Shown here: positions 25,827 through 34,405 of the stretch, piece by piece
Numbering within the stretch: the stretch's first letter is position 1
How the letters are laid out: each line of letters begins with the position of its first letter
Assembly (NCBI RefSeq): GCF_001905095.1
Contig: NZ_LWLS01000105.1
Span: 1 to 64,000, forward strand
DNA: 64,000 nt
Source: Micromonospora sp. CB01531
GTDB taxonomy: Bacteria > Actinomycetota > Actinomycetes > Mycobacteriales > Micromonosporaceae
Direction of reading: 5' to 3'
Translations under genes and position numbers: made by a program
The notes under the pieces: model-generated
Told to the model about the DNA's origin: nothing
What the model saw: only the letters and a program-made list of their open reading frames with translations
Database searches by the model: none

Positions 25827-28284
25827 AGGTTCCCAGGGTCAGGGCGGCCAGTGCCGCGTTCGTGATCGATCCGGGGAGCAGGTCGTGGATCTCGTAGAGG
25901 TCGGCGACGCTGCCCGATTGTCCGAACTCGTCGACCCCGAGCGGCGCCGCAGGCACGCCGAGCGCGGAGCCGAGCCACGCGAGCGCGTGACTGGAGGCGT
26001 CGTGGACGGTCACGAGGGGCGCCCGCGTCGCGAACGCGGTGCGCAACGCGCCGGGGCTGGCCGGCGCGGTCGCGGTCCGGATGCCTTGCCGCAGTGCCCG
26101 CTGCCAGGCGGTGAAGAGGCGGTCGGCGGAGGTGATGTCCACGACGTGTGCGGCGATGCCTTCCTCGGCCAGCTCGGTCGCCGCCGCGACCGTCTCGGGC
26201 AGGACGGCGCCGCTGGCGGCCAGGTAGACCTGCGGTGCCCCGGCGGCGGCCAACTCGGACGCGTCGACCAGCCGGTACGCACCGGCCAGCACCTGCCGGC
26301 GCAGGACCACGTCGCCCAGCCGGCTCCGGGCCGCTTCGAACGGTGCCTGGTCGATCGGGCGGGTCGACAGCCGCAGGTAGTACGCCCCGTGGTCGCCGGC
26401 GGCGCCCGCCGAGTCCGGGTCACCGGCGGCGATGCGCGACAGGGCGTCGCACATGAGCCAGTCCAGGGCGGTGGCGTATGCGGGCTCCAGGAAGGTCACG
26501 CCAGGCAGCTCGATGCCGATGGACGCGGTGATCGTGGACTGATGAGCCCCGCCCTCGGGTGCCAGGGTCACCCCGGAAGGCGTGCCGGCCACCAGGAACC
26601 GCGAGCCGGAATAGGCGCCGTGGATGAAGGCGTCCAGCCCCCGGCACACGAACGGGTCATAGACGGTGCCGACCGGCAGGAGCGGTTGGTCGGAGTGGTC
26701 CCAGGCCAGTCCAAGCTGCCCGAGCAGCAGGAACAGGTTCATCTCGCTGATGCCGAGCTCGATGTGCTGCCCGGTCGGTCCTTCCGCCCACCTCAGCACC
26801 GGGTCGGCGTTCCAGGATCGCCGCTGGGTGGGCGCGAACACGCCGGCCCGGTTGATGAACCCCGCCAGGTTGGTCGATGTCGCGACGTCCGGCGCGGTGG
26901 TCACCAGGTGCGGGGCGACTGCTTCGTCGCGGGAGAGGTCCACCAGGATCCGGCCGAAGGCCTCCTGGGTGGACACCGGCCGGGAGACCCGTACCCCGGT
27001 GGCGGTCGGCACGGTGACGCCCAGCCGAGCGTTTCGCGGCTGCCGGGCCAGTTGCCGCGCGCGTTCCTCGATCCACCGGCCCTCGGCCGAGTCGGGATCG
27101 AAGCGATCCCATTCCCGGTCGGTGCGGACGCCGGTCTGGGCCCGCAGCGCATCGATCTGCTCACCGGAGAGCAGGGCCGAGTGGTTGCGTGGATTCCCCG
27201 CCATGGGCAGGCCCCAGCCCTTGATGGTGTAGGCGAACAGCACCGTCGGTCGGTCCGTCGCCTCGCATTCGGCCAGCCCGTCCAGCACCGCGCCCAGGTC
27301 GTGGCCGCCCAGGTCGGTGACCAGTTCGCCCAGGTCGTCGTCGGTGACGTCGGCGACGAGTTCCGCCAGGCCGGCGGGAGCCCCGTCCAGGAGCCGTTCC
27401 CGCAGTGCCGCTCCGCTGAGGCCGAACAGCGACTGGTACTGCTCGTTCGGCATCGCGTCGATCCACTCGCGCAGCAGGGAACCGTTGGGGCGGGAGAAGA
27501 ACGCCTGGAGTCGTCGTCCGTACTTGACCTCGACGACGTGCCAGCCGTTGGCCTCGAACGAGGCCCGCCACTGGTCGATTCGGATTCCGGGGACGACCCG
27601 GTCCAGGGACTGCCGGTTGAAGTCCACGATCCAGGTGACCCTGCCCAGCCCGTGGGTGGCAGGATCGGCCACCGCTTCCCAGACGTTCCCCTCGTCCAGT
27701 TCGGCGTCGCCGAGCAGCGCGATGAACCGTGACCGGGGGCGCGCCCCGAAGTGGGCGTCCACGTAGCGGCGCACGGCCGCCGCGAAGAGCGGCGCCGCCG
27801 CGCCGAGCCCGACCGAGCCGGTCGAGAAGTCGACCTCGTCGGGATCCTTGGTCCGCGAGGGGTACGACTGCAGCCCGCCCCGTGCGCGCAGCTTCGTCAA
27901 GTAGGACCGGTCCAGCTTGCCGAGCAGGTACTGGATCGCGTGGAAGACCGGCGCGGCGTGCGGCTTGACCGCCACCCGGTCCGCCCCGTCCAGGTGCGCG
28001 AACCACAGCGCGGTCATCACCGTCACCATCGACGCCGATGACGCCTGGTGACCCCCGACCTTGACCCCGTCGCCGGTGTCCCGCTCACGATTGGCCGCAT
28101 CCACGATCCGCGTCGCGAGCCACAACACCCGACGCTGGACGGCGTCGAGGACGTCCAGGTCGACGTGCGGTTCAGCGTCCGGACCAGGCGGGCGTGCGGA
28201 CACCACGGGGGAAGCGGGGGAGAGGTCCGGAGGCTGACCAGGCAACCGCTTGGTGGGGATGGGGTGGTTGACCGTGGTGCTCAT
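25825..28284 (-). CDS. PDH-E1/transketolase-like ThDP enzyme
   Basis: An 819-residue thiamine-diphosphate enzyme of the homodimeric E1/transketolase superfamily. The ThDP/Mg motif runs from 'LLGDAELDEGN' to 'DFNRQSLDR'. The pyrimidine domain has 'QHIELGISEMNLFLLLGQLG', with the catalytic Glu in 'GISEMN'. A transketolase C-terminal-like domain ends the protein. Residues 1-40 are a Pro/Ser-rich tail. There is no E2 or E3 gene nearby, so it may act as a ketol-transferase or 2-keto-acid/ketose-cleaving enzyme. ATG 28284 overlaps the stop of the TrpF-like gene by 4 bp, so the two are translated together, next to the RpiR regulator. Confidence 0.85.
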   Translation of the reverse strand: MSTTVNHPIPTKRLPGQPPDLSPASPVVSARPPGPDAEPHVDLDVLDAVQRRVLWLATRIVDAANRERDTGDGVKVGGHQASSASMVTVMTALWFAHLDGADRVAVKPHAAPVFHAIQYLLGKLDRSYLTKLRARGGLQSYPSRTKDPDEVDFSTGSVGLGAAAPLFAAAVRRYVDAHFGARPRSRFIALLGDAELDEGNVWEAVADPATHGLGRVTWIVDFNRQSLDRVVPGIRIDQWRASFEANGWHVVEVKYGRRLQAFFSRPNGSLLREWIDAMPNEQYQSLFGLSGAALRERLLDGAPAGLAELVADVTDDDLGELVTDLGGHDLGAVLDGLAECEATDRPTVLFAYTIKGWGLPMAGNPRNHSALLSGEQIDALRAQTGVRTDREWDRFDPDSAEGRWIEERARQLARQPRNARLGVTVPTATGVRVSRPVSTQEAFGRILVDLSRDEAVAPHLVTTAPDVATSTNLAGFINRAGVFAPTQRRSWNADPVLRWAEGPTGQHIELGISEMNLFLLLGQLGLAWDHSDQPLLPVGTVYDPFVCRGLDAFIHGAYSGSRFLVAGTPSGVTLAPEGGAHQSTITASIGIELPGVTFLEPAYATALDWLMCDALSRIAAGDPDSAGAAGDHGAYYLRLSTRPIDQAPFEAARSRLGDVVLRRQVLAGAYRLVDASELAAAGAPQVYLAASGAVLPETVAAATELAEEGIAAHVVDITSADRLFTAWQRALRQGIRTATAPASPGALRTAFATRAPLVTVHDASSHALAWLGSALGVPAAPLGVDEFGQSGSVADLYEIHDLLPGSITNAALAALTLGT

Positions 28285-28958
28285 GCCGGGACCCGGGCGG
28301 CACGCGAGTTGCTGACGAACTCGGCGACGCGGGCGAGGTCCTTCTCGAAGCCACCTCCGGGCAGCGCCCGGTTGGTCAGCGTGAGCGAGTCCACGCCCCA
28401 GGGCTGCACGGTCGCGATCGCCGCAGCCACGTTCTCGGGCGACAGGCCCCCGGCGAGGATGACCGGGATGCCGACGGACGCGACGATTCGCGCGCTGATG
28501 TCCCAGTCGTGCACCACCCCGGCGGCGCCGACGCCCGCGACCTCGTCGGTGTGGGAGTCGAGGATGAGCAGGTCACTGACATCGGCGTAGGCGCGGGCGG
28601 TGTCCACCGCCTCGGACCCGGTGACGGCGATGGCCTGCATGATCTTGCAGGCGGGCAGCCGGCGCCGGAGCGACGCGACGGCGGACGGCGGCACGGCGCC
28701 GGGCTCGCCGCACAGGTGCAGGATGTCGGGCTGGACCCGCGTGGTCATGCGGACGATCTCGTCGAGGTCACTGGAGACGGACAGGGCCACCGAGACCGCC
28801 TTCCCGCGCAGCGCACGGACGGCTTCCGCTGCGGTGTCTTCATCGATCTCTCCCGGCAGGCCGAGCTTGGCCGGGGTGAGGCCGACGTGGTCGACTCCTA
28901 CCTCCGCGAGGGCGAGGGCCTCGCGAGCGGACTGCGCGGTGTAGATCTGGACGATCAC
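28281..28958 (-). CDS. TrpF-like TIM barrel, catalytic Cys replaced
   Basis: A 225-residue (beta/alpha)8 protein related to phosphoribosylanthranilate isomerase. The C-terminal half is typical: 'LLILDSHTDEVAGVGAAG' (holding the general-acid Asp) and 'IPVILAGGLSPENVAAAI' (phosphate binding). In TrpF the first strand reads K-I-C-G-I-T with a catalytic Cys; here it is 'VIVQIYTAQSAREALALAEV', so the Cys is missing. I prefer GTG 28958, which has GGAG 6 bp upstream, over TTG 28970. A related isomerase or lyase acting on a sugar phosphate is likely, not tryptophan synthesis. It is coupled to the ThDP enzyme gene. Confidence 0.75.
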   Translation of the reverse strand: MIVQIYTAQSAREALALAEVGVDHVGLTPAKLGLPGEIDEDTAAEAVRALRGKAVSVALSVSSDLDEIVRMTTRVQPDILHLCGEPGAVPPSAVASLRRRLPACKIMQAIAVTGSEAVDTARAYADVSDLLILDSHTDEVAGVGAAGVVHDWDISARIVASVGIPVILAGGLSPENVAAAIATVQPWGVDSLTLTNRALPGGGFEKDLARVAEFVSNSRAARVPA

Positions 28959-28986
28959 TCGGTTCTCCAACTGGTGTCCGAAATAG

Positions 28987-29844
28987 TCAATAGGAACGCT
29001 GTGCGATGGCTTGGTTGAGTCGCTTCTCGTTCTCCAGCACGTCGTCGACGTGCCGCAGCGAGTACGCGACGTAGAGGGCGTCGAGGAGCGCCATCTGGCA
29101 GGCCCGGGCGGCCAGGGGCTCGCTGCGGGTCTCGTGGGAGACGCTGACCAGCACGACGTCTCCCTGCCGCGCGACGTGGGAGTCCCGGTTGCCGGTCACG
29201 ACGAGGGTGGACGCCCCGGCCCGGCGCGCCTGGGCCAGCATGTCGGCCACGTCCTTCGTGGCGCCTGAGTAGGAGATGCCGATCGCGAGATCCCCGGGGC
29301 GCAGCAGGGAGGCGTGCATGATCTGCAACTGCGAGTCGACCGGGGCATCGCAGCGGATCCCGAGCCGGTGGCACCGCTGGTAGAAGGACTGTGCGACGAC
29401 CCCGGACGTGCCGACGCCGCCGACCAGGACGTGGTCGGCGGCTTCGAGCAGGTCCAGCGTCCGCGCCATGTCCTGGCCGGTCAGCAGGTGGTGCGTGTCG
29501 CGCAGGGACTGGATGGTGCTGGCGAAGACCTTGGCCGCGACCGTCGCCGCGTCGTCGTCCGGCGTGACGTCGTCGTGGATCAGTTGGGTCGGCGAGGCGA
29601 GGTCCTGGGCCAGGCCGAGCTTGAGGTCGGTGAACCCGGCGAAGCCGCTGTTGCGGCACATCCGCAGCACCGTGGTGTCGCTGACGTTGCATGCCCGGGC
29701 GACATCCAGCATCGAGCTCTCTAGCAATCCTGCCGGCTGCTCGAGGATCCAGTCCGCGACCTTCCGTTCGGTGTCGGACAGTGCCGGCCTGGCTGCCCTC
29801 AGTCGCGCCAGGGCGCTGGTGCCGTTGGTGGTGGAGTTGGTCAT
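28987..29844 (-). CDS. RpiR-family sugar-phosphate-responsive regulator
   Basis: A 285-residue regulator. An N-terminal HTH_6 domain ('LSDTERKVADWILEQP', 'SMLDVARACNVSDTTVLRMC') precedes a SIS domain (about residues 120-255) with 'LVGGVGTSGVVAQSF' and 'LAIGISYSGATKDVADML', the usual sugar-phosphate site. ATG 29844 is the likely start; an in-frame GTG at 29874 would add ten residues. It is divergent from the sugar importer operon and upstream of the TrpF-like/ThDP genes, with a strong palindrome in the gap, so it probably controls both arms in response to a phosphorylated sugar. Confidence 0.9.
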   Translation of the reverse strand: MTNSTTNGTSALARLRAARPALSDTERKVADWILEQPAGLLESSMLDVARACNVSDTTVLRMCRNSGFAGFTDLKLGLAQDLASPTQLIHDDVTPDDDAATVAAKVFASTIQSLRDTHHLLTGQDMARTLDLLEAADHVLVGGVGTSGVVAQSFYQRCHRLGIRCDAPVDSQLQIMHASLLRPGDLAIGISYSGATKDVADMLAQARRAGASTLVVTGNRDSHVARQGDVVLVSVSHETRSEPLAARACQMALLDALYVAYSLRHVDDVLENEKRLNQAIAQRSY

Positions 29845-29893
29845 TCCCTCGCCCCGTCTCGAATTGAGCAACACCCTAGACCAGGCTGGCTCG

Positions 29894-29917
29894 TGGTGGT
29901 AGTACTACTACCCACCA
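29894..29917. promoter_or_regulatory. Palindromic operator, candidate RpiR site
   Basis: TGGTGGTAGTA, a central C, then TACTACCCACCA: the arms are reverse complements except for one extra base. It lies between the divergent rpiR-type gene and the binding-protein gene, 33 bp before the latter's ATG. The TAGTA-N-TACTA core resembles operators of RpiR relatives such as HexR. Binding here could shut both promoters. Confidence 0.7.
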
Positions 29918-29950
29918 AGTTTTCAAGCAGTGGAACCACGGGAGTCTGGG

Positions 29951-31246
29951 ATGCGAATCAGATCTGCATGGCGAGCGGCACTGGCTGCCGGTGCCGCGCT
30001 CGTGATGCTGTCGGCGTGCGCAGGCGCCGGTGGCTCGGCTGACACGTCTGGCGGCGGGAAGACCCTGGAGATCTGGCACGCCTACGCAGGCCAGAAGGAC
30101 AAGGTCGAGTTCATCGAGTACGCGCTGGACACCTTCAAGAAGGCGCATCCTGACATCAAGGTGAAGGAGGTGTCGGCCGAGCAGTCCTCCTACAAGACGA
30201 AACTGCAGACGGCCATGGCCTCGGGCAACGCGCCGGATGTCTTCTACACGCTGCCGGGTGGCTACCTGAAGGCCTTCGTCGACAGCGGCCAGGTGCTCCG
30301 GCTGGACGACGAGCTCGCCAAGCAGGGCTGGCGCGACAGCTTCCTGGAAAGCTCGCTGCCATCGGTCACCTTCGGCGGGTCGACGTACGCGGTGCCGATC
30401 GACATCGACGCCGCGCTGGTCTGGTACAACAAGGCACTGTTCGACGCCAAGGGATGGCAGGTCCCCACCACCTGGCCGGAGTTCCTCGACCTGGCCGAGA
30501 AGATCAAGTCTGCCGGCGTGGTGCCGGTCGCGCTCGGCAACAAGGACAGCTGGCCCGCGACCTTCTGGTTCCAGTACGCCGAGATGCGCCTGCACGGCAG
30601 TGGGGTCATGTCCGGCTTCGGCGCCGGAGACAAGAATGCCACTTTCGGACCCGAGGCCAAGGACGCGGCCGGCGTCCTGCAGACGCTCGCCCAGAAGGGA
30701 TACCTGCCGAAGGGCGCGAACGGCATGTCCGACGCGGAGGCCAACATCCTCTTCCTCAACGGCAAGGCGGCCATGGTCCTCAACGGCACCTGGCAGATCG
30801 GTATGTCCGCGGAGGCCCCGGCCGGCTTCGAGCTCGGCTACTTCCCGTTCCCGACCTTCGCGGCGGGCAAGGGGAACCAGAGTGACGTCCTGGCCGGCGT
30901 CGCCGCCAGCTTCGCCGTGTCCGAGAAGGCCAAGGACAAGGAGGCGGCCCTGGCGTTCCTCCGCCACATCACCAGCCCCGAGGTGATGACCAAGTACGTC
31001 CAGATCCGCAAGACCATGGTCGCCCGCAAGGGGGCGACCACGCCGGAGGCGGCCGGCCCGCTGCTGGCCGGGGTGGTCCAGGACGTGATCGGCAAGGCCG
31101 ACACCCTCGACCCGTTCTACGACACCGCGATGGCCCCCAAGACCACCGAGACGTACTACTCCACTCTCCAAGGGTTGATCGACGGCTCGATCCCGCCGGC
31201 GGCGGCGTCCGAGGCCATCGAGAACGCCGCCAAGGCCGGCAAGTAA
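29951..31246 (+). CDS. Sugar ABC transporter binding lipoprotein (family 1)
   Basis: A 431-residue binding protein of the SBP_bac_1/UgpB type. The signal peptide ends in the lipobox 'LSAC' (Cys near residue 24), followed by a Gly/Ser linker. The mature part starts 'LEIWHAYAGQKDKVEFIEYA', typical of sugar- and glycoside-binding members, with conserved 'GWQVPTTWPEFLDLAEKIKS'. ATG 29951 is preceded by GGGAG. It is the first gene of a long operon (two permeases, transsulfuration-like enzyme, PsuG, PfkB). Given PsuG and PfkB downstream, a nucleoside or other glycoside is a reasonable ligand guess. No ATPase gene is present, so a shared MsiK-type ATPase is probably used. Confidence 0.92.
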   Translation: MRIRSAWRAALAAGAALVMLSACAGAGGSADTSGGGKTLEIWHAYAGQKDKVEFIEYALDTFKKAHPDIKVKEVSAEQSSYKTKLQTAMASGNAPDVFYTLPGGYLKAFVDSGQVLRLDDELAKQGWRDSFLESSLPSVTFGGSTYAVPIDIDAALVWYNKALFDAKGWQVPTTWPEFLDLAEKIKSAGVVPVALGNKDSWPATFWFQYAEMRLHGSGVMSGFGAGDKNATFGPEAKDAAGVLQTLAQKGYLPKGANGMSDAEANILFLNGKAAMVLNGTWQIGMSAEAPAGFELGYFPFPTFAAGKGNQSDVLAGVAASFAVSEKAKDKEAALAFLRHITSPEVMTKYVQIRKTMVARKGATTPEAAGPLLAGVVQDVIGKADTLDPFYDTAMAPKTTETYYSTLQGLIDGSIPPAAASEAIENAAKAGK

Positions 31247-31261
31247 CCACTGCGATCCGTT

Positions 31262-31296
31262 GCCCGAGCGCCCGCCCCGGCTGCGGGCGCTCGGGC
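31262..31296 (+). terminator. Intercistronic 14-bp hairpin after binding-protein gene
   Basis: GCCCGAGCGCCCGC and GCGGGCGCTCGGGC form a perfect 14-bp stem with a 7-nt loop between the binding-protein stop and the permease SD (AGGAGG). Same position as the hairpins at 20971 and 62234. Probably a partial terminator or mRNA stabiliser setting subunit ratio. Confidence 0.6.
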
Positions 31297-31314
31297 GGCG
31301 ACCCAGGAGGTCTC

Positions 31315-32220
31315 GTGTCCACATCCACGCGGTCCGTCGCCGCCCGCCGCGACGCTCGGGCAGCACTGCTGTTCCTCGCGCCCGCGGTGCTGTTCCTGGC
31401 GGTCTTCGTCGCCTACCCGCTGCTCACGGCCGGGGTCCTGTCGTTCCACTCATGGGACGGCGTCTCGCCCCGGCAGTGGACCGGCCTGACCAACTACGAG
31501 CGGCTGCTCGGCGACCGGATCTTCTGGGGGTCACTTCGTAACAACGTCCTGGTCGCGCTCACCGCGATCGTGTTCCAGGTCGGCGTCGGCATGGTCATCG
31601 CGTACTGGCTGGTGCGGGTGGTGCCCCGGATCAAGCGGTTCGCCATGTTCGTCTACGTCGTGCCGGTGGTGATCAGCGAGATCTGCATCGGGTTGCTCTG
31701 GGGTTTCGTCTACAACCCCTACTTCGGGCTGCTGAACGGCTTCCTCAACGCCGTCGGGCTCGACGAACTCGCACGCGGGTGGCTGGGCGACCGGTCGACC
31801 GCGATGCCCGCGGTGCTGGTGGTCATGAACCTGACCTACCTGGGGCTGTACATCCTGCTCTTCGTCGCCGCGTTCGAGAACGTCGACGAAGCGGTGTACG
31901 ACGCGGCGGCCATCGACGGCGCCGGCCACTACCGGACCTTCTTCTCCGTCAGCGTCCCGATGGTCTGGTCGAACGTCCAGGCGACGACCCTGCTGGCGGT
32001 CGTCTCCTCCTTCAAGACGTTCTCCCTCGTCTACGTGCTCACCCGAGGGGGACCGAGCAACGCCACCGATGTCGTGTCCACGTACCTCTTCCAGACCGGC
32101 TTCGGGAACTTCGAAGCCGGCTACGCGTCCACCATCGGATTCGCCCAGATCCTGCTGACCGCCGCGGTCGGCGTCTTCGTCCTCGGCCTGATGCGCCGCG
32201 GGAAGCGAGGAGAGGCGTGA
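31315..32220 (+). CDS. Sugar ABC transporter permease (UgpA/MalF type)
   Basis: A 301-residue integral membrane protein with six predicted helices, the first being 'AALLFLAPAVLFLAVFVAYP'. The EAA motif is 'VDEAVYDAAAIDGAGHYRTF', and 'LTRGGPSNATDVVSTYLF' is the conserved post-EAA segment of sugar permeases. GTG 31315 follows AGGAGG. Its stop overlaps the next permease's GTG. Confidence 0.93.
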   Translation: MSTSTRSVAARRDARAALLFLAPAVLFLAVFVAYPLLTAGVLSFHSWDGVSPRQWTGLTNYERLLGDRIFWGSLRNNVLVALTAIVFQVGVGMVIAYWLVRVVPRIKRFAMFVYVVPVVISEICIGLLWGFVYNPYFGLLNGFLNAVGLDELARGWLGDRSTAMPAVLVVMNLTYLGLYILLFVAAFENVDEAVYDAAAIDGAGHYRTFFSVSVPMVWSNVQATTLLAVVSSFKTFSLVYVLTRGGPSNATDVVSTYLFQTGFGNFEAGYASTIGFAQILLTAAVGVFVLGLMRRGKRGEA

Positions 32221-33113
32221 GTTCCTCGACCATCCACGTCACCAGGCAGCACCCGGCGGCCGTACCGGGAACGACCGGCCGCGAGCGGCCCCGCCTCAGC
32301 ACCGGCACCGCGATCGTGTACCTCATCCTGGCGGTGCACCTGACCGTGGTCATCTTCCCCTTCCTCTGGATGGCCTACAGCTCGCTTAAGAGCAACCAGG
32401 ACTTCCTGGCGTCCGTCTGGTCGCTGCCCACCAACCCGCAGTGGGCCAACTACGGCAAGGCGCTCGGCGAAGGGAAACTGCTCGTCTACGCCGGAAACTC
32501 CCTCGCGGTGACGGCGGTGTCGGTCGCGTTGACCGTCGCCATGGCCACCGCCGCCGGCTACGCCTTCGTCATCTACCGCACCCGTTGGATGCCCTGGGTG
32601 GAGATCGCGATGCTGGTCGCGATGGCCATCCCGGCGTACGTCGCACTGGTGCCGCTGGTCGCGACGCTGCGCGACGCGGGCCTCCTGGACACCCGTACCG
32701 GAGTGGTCCTGCCCACCGTGGCCTTCAACCTGCCGGTGTCCGTCCTCATCATGCGGGCGTTCTTCAGCACGGTCCCACGGTCCCTGGTCGAGGCAGCCCG
32801 GGTCGACGGCACGTCCGAACTGCGGGCCTTCCTACGCGTCATGGTGCCAATCGCGCGACCGGCGATGTTCACCACCGCCATCGTCAACACCATCTGGGTC
32901 TGGAACGACTTCCTCTTCCCGCTGGTGCTGCTCAACACCCCCAGCAAGAAGACCTTGCCGCTGGGTCTCACCGACTACGTGGGCGAGCGGGTCACCGACT
33001 ACCCCGTGCTGCTGGCGGCGGTTCTGCTCGCCGCCCTCGGTTCGTTCGTGGTGTACGTCGCCCTCCAGAAGCAGGTCATCGGCGGGCTGACCAGCGGTGC
33101 CATCAAGCAGTGA
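32217..33113 (+). CDS. Sugar ABC transporter permease (UgpE/MalG type)
   Basis: A 298-residue permease. After a short cytoplasmic tail come six helices starting 'VYLILAVHLTVVIFPFLWMA'; the EAA motif is 'PRSLVEAARVDGTSELRAFL', and the C-terminus 'QKQVIGGLTSGAIKQ' is the standard end of this family. GTG 32217 overlaps the previous TGA (GTGA), so translation is coupled. It pairs with the UgpA-type subunit. Confidence 0.93.
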   Translation: MSSSTIHVTRQHPAAVPGTTGRERPRLSTGTAIVYLILAVHLTVVIFPFLWMAYSSLKSNQDFLASVWSLPTNPQWANYGKALGEGKLLVYAGNSLAVTAVSVALTVAMATAAGYAFVIYRTRWMPWVEIAMLVAMAIPAYVALVPLVATLRDAGLLDTRTGVVLPTVAFNLPVSVLIMRAFFSTVPRSLVEAARVDGTSELRAFLRVMVPIARPAMFTTAIVNTIWVWNDFLFPLVLLNTPSKKTLPLGLTDYVGERVTDYPVLLAAVLLAALGSFVVYVALQKQVIGGLTSGAIKQ

Positions 33114-33151
33114 CGGCCAGCCCGGCCCGCCCCAACCCAAGGAGACACACC

Positions 33152-34330
33152 ATGGACGACCTCGACTTCGCCAGCCGCGCCGTCTACTACGAGCCCGAGG
33201 CCAGCACGCAGTCGATCAGCTACCCGATCTACATGTCGGCCAACTACCAGTACGCCGACGACATCTACGACCAGATCGTCGACGGGGCTCGCAAGGAGGT
33301 GAACATCTACAGCCGCTGCGGCAACCCCAGCGAGTACAAGCTCGAGGAGCACGTCGCTCAGCTCGCCGGCGCGACGGCGTGCCTGGCCACCGCCTCCGGG
33401 ATGGCGGCGATCTCCCACGCCCTACTCGGCCTGCTCAAGGCCGGGGACCACATCGTCGCCGACCTCACCACCTACAGCTCCACGCACGAGTTCTTCGACC
33501 ACCGCATCCAGGACTTCGGCATCGAGGTCACGTTCGTCGACGCCAGTGACATCGCGGCGGTGGAGACGGCGATCACCGACCGCACCCGCGTCCTCTACGT
33601 GGAAACCATCGCCAACCCGACGATGAAGATCGCGCCCCTTCGCGCCCTCGCGGACCTCGCCCACGCGCGGGGAATCGTCGTCTTCTGCGACAACACCTTC
33701 GCCAGCCCGGCGGTCTGCCGGCCCCACGAGCACGGCGTCGACGTGGTGCTCGAGAGCGCCACCAAGTTCATGGGCGGCCACAACGACGCGGTGGGTGGGG
33801 TCATCACCCTGCGCTCGGACATCCTCCCCGCGGACTGGCTGGAGCAGGTCCGCTGGAACACCCTCACCAAGCTCGGCGGGGCGCTGTCCCCGTTCAACGC
33901 GTGGCTGCTGCTGCGCGGGCTGCAGACCCTTCCGCTGCGGGTCGAACGGCAGACCCAGAACGCGCTCGCCCTCGCCGAATGGCTGGAGAAGCAGCCTCAG
34001 GTCCGCAAGGTGTTCTACCCGGGCCTGCCCAGCCATCCGCAGCACGAACTGACCCAACGGCAGTTCGACATGCCGGGTGCGATGCTGGCGTTCAGCCTGG
34101 ACACCGAGGACCAGGCGGTGCGCGTCCTCAAGGGCCTCAAGCTGGGCTCTTTCGCGGCGAGCCTGGGTGGGGTGCGGACCGTGACCCAGGTACCCGGGAC
34201 GATGGCCTTCCTCGACATCCCGCCGGCGGAGCGGGAGCAGATGGGCATCACCGACGGCATGATCCGGGTATCCGTCGGCATCGAGTCCGCCCGCGACATC
34301 ATCCGTGACTTCGAGCAGGCCATGCGGTAG
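33152..34330 (+). CDS. Transsulfuration-family PLP enzyme (Cys/Met metabolism)
   Basis: A 392-residue fold-type I PLP enzyme of the cystathionine gamma-synthase / methionine gamma-lyase family. PLP-phosphate contacts: 'YSRCGNPSEYKLEEHVAQLA' and 'ATASGMAAISHALL'; Asp in 'VVFCDNTFASPAVCRP'; Schiff-base Lys in 'ESATKFMGGHNDAVGG'; substrate-carboxylate Arg zone near 'IRVSVGIESARDIIRDF'. AAGGAG precedes ATG 33152. It lies inside an operon with a sugar importer, PsuG and PfkB. A beta- or gamma-elimination or replacement on an amino acid linked to the imported compound is possible; which one cannot be decided. Confidence 0.9.
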   Translation: MDDLDFASRAVYYEPEASTQSISYPIYMSANYQYADDIYDQIVDGARKEVNIYSRCGNPSEYKLEEHVAQLAGATACLATASGMAAISHALLGLLKAGDHIVADLTTYSSTHEFFDHRIQDFGIEVTFVDASDIAAVETAITDRTRVLYVETIANPTMKIAPLRALADLAHARGIVVFCDNTFASPAVCRPHEHGVDVVLESATKFMGGHNDAVGGVITLRSDILPADWLEQVRWNTLTKLGGALSPFNAWLLLRGLQTLPLRVERQTQNALALAEWLEKQPQVRKVFYPGLPSHPQHELTQRQFDMPGAMLAFSLDTEDQAVRVLKGLKLGSFAASLGGVRTVTQVPGTMAFLDIPPAEREQMGITDGMIRVSVGIESARDIIRDFEQAMR

Positions 34331-34339
34331 CTGCCGGCC

Positions 34340-34362
34340 GGCCCGGTCGTTCCGCCCGGGCC
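34340..34362 (+). terminator. Short hairpin before psuG
   Basis: GGCCCGG and CCGGGCC can form a 7-bp stem with a 9-nt loop in the 75-bp gap between the PLP enzyme and the PsuG gene. It may weaken read-through or mark an RNA processing site. Evidence is only the pairing. Confidence 0.3.
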
Positions 34363-34405
34363 GCGGTGTCCCCACCCACCACGAGATCATCAGGACGATC
34401 GAGAC

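Noticed and set aside
25825..28284. ThDP enzyme as part of a standard pyruvate dehydrogenase complex
   Set aside because: No E2 or E3 gene is present, and it is coupled to a TrpF-like gene in an RpiR-controlled sugar locus.
28281..28958. TrpF-like gene as tryptophan biosynthesis supplying the TDO-like enzyme
   Set aside because: It lies 13 kb away in a different operon, has lost the catalytic Cys, and no other trp gene is present.
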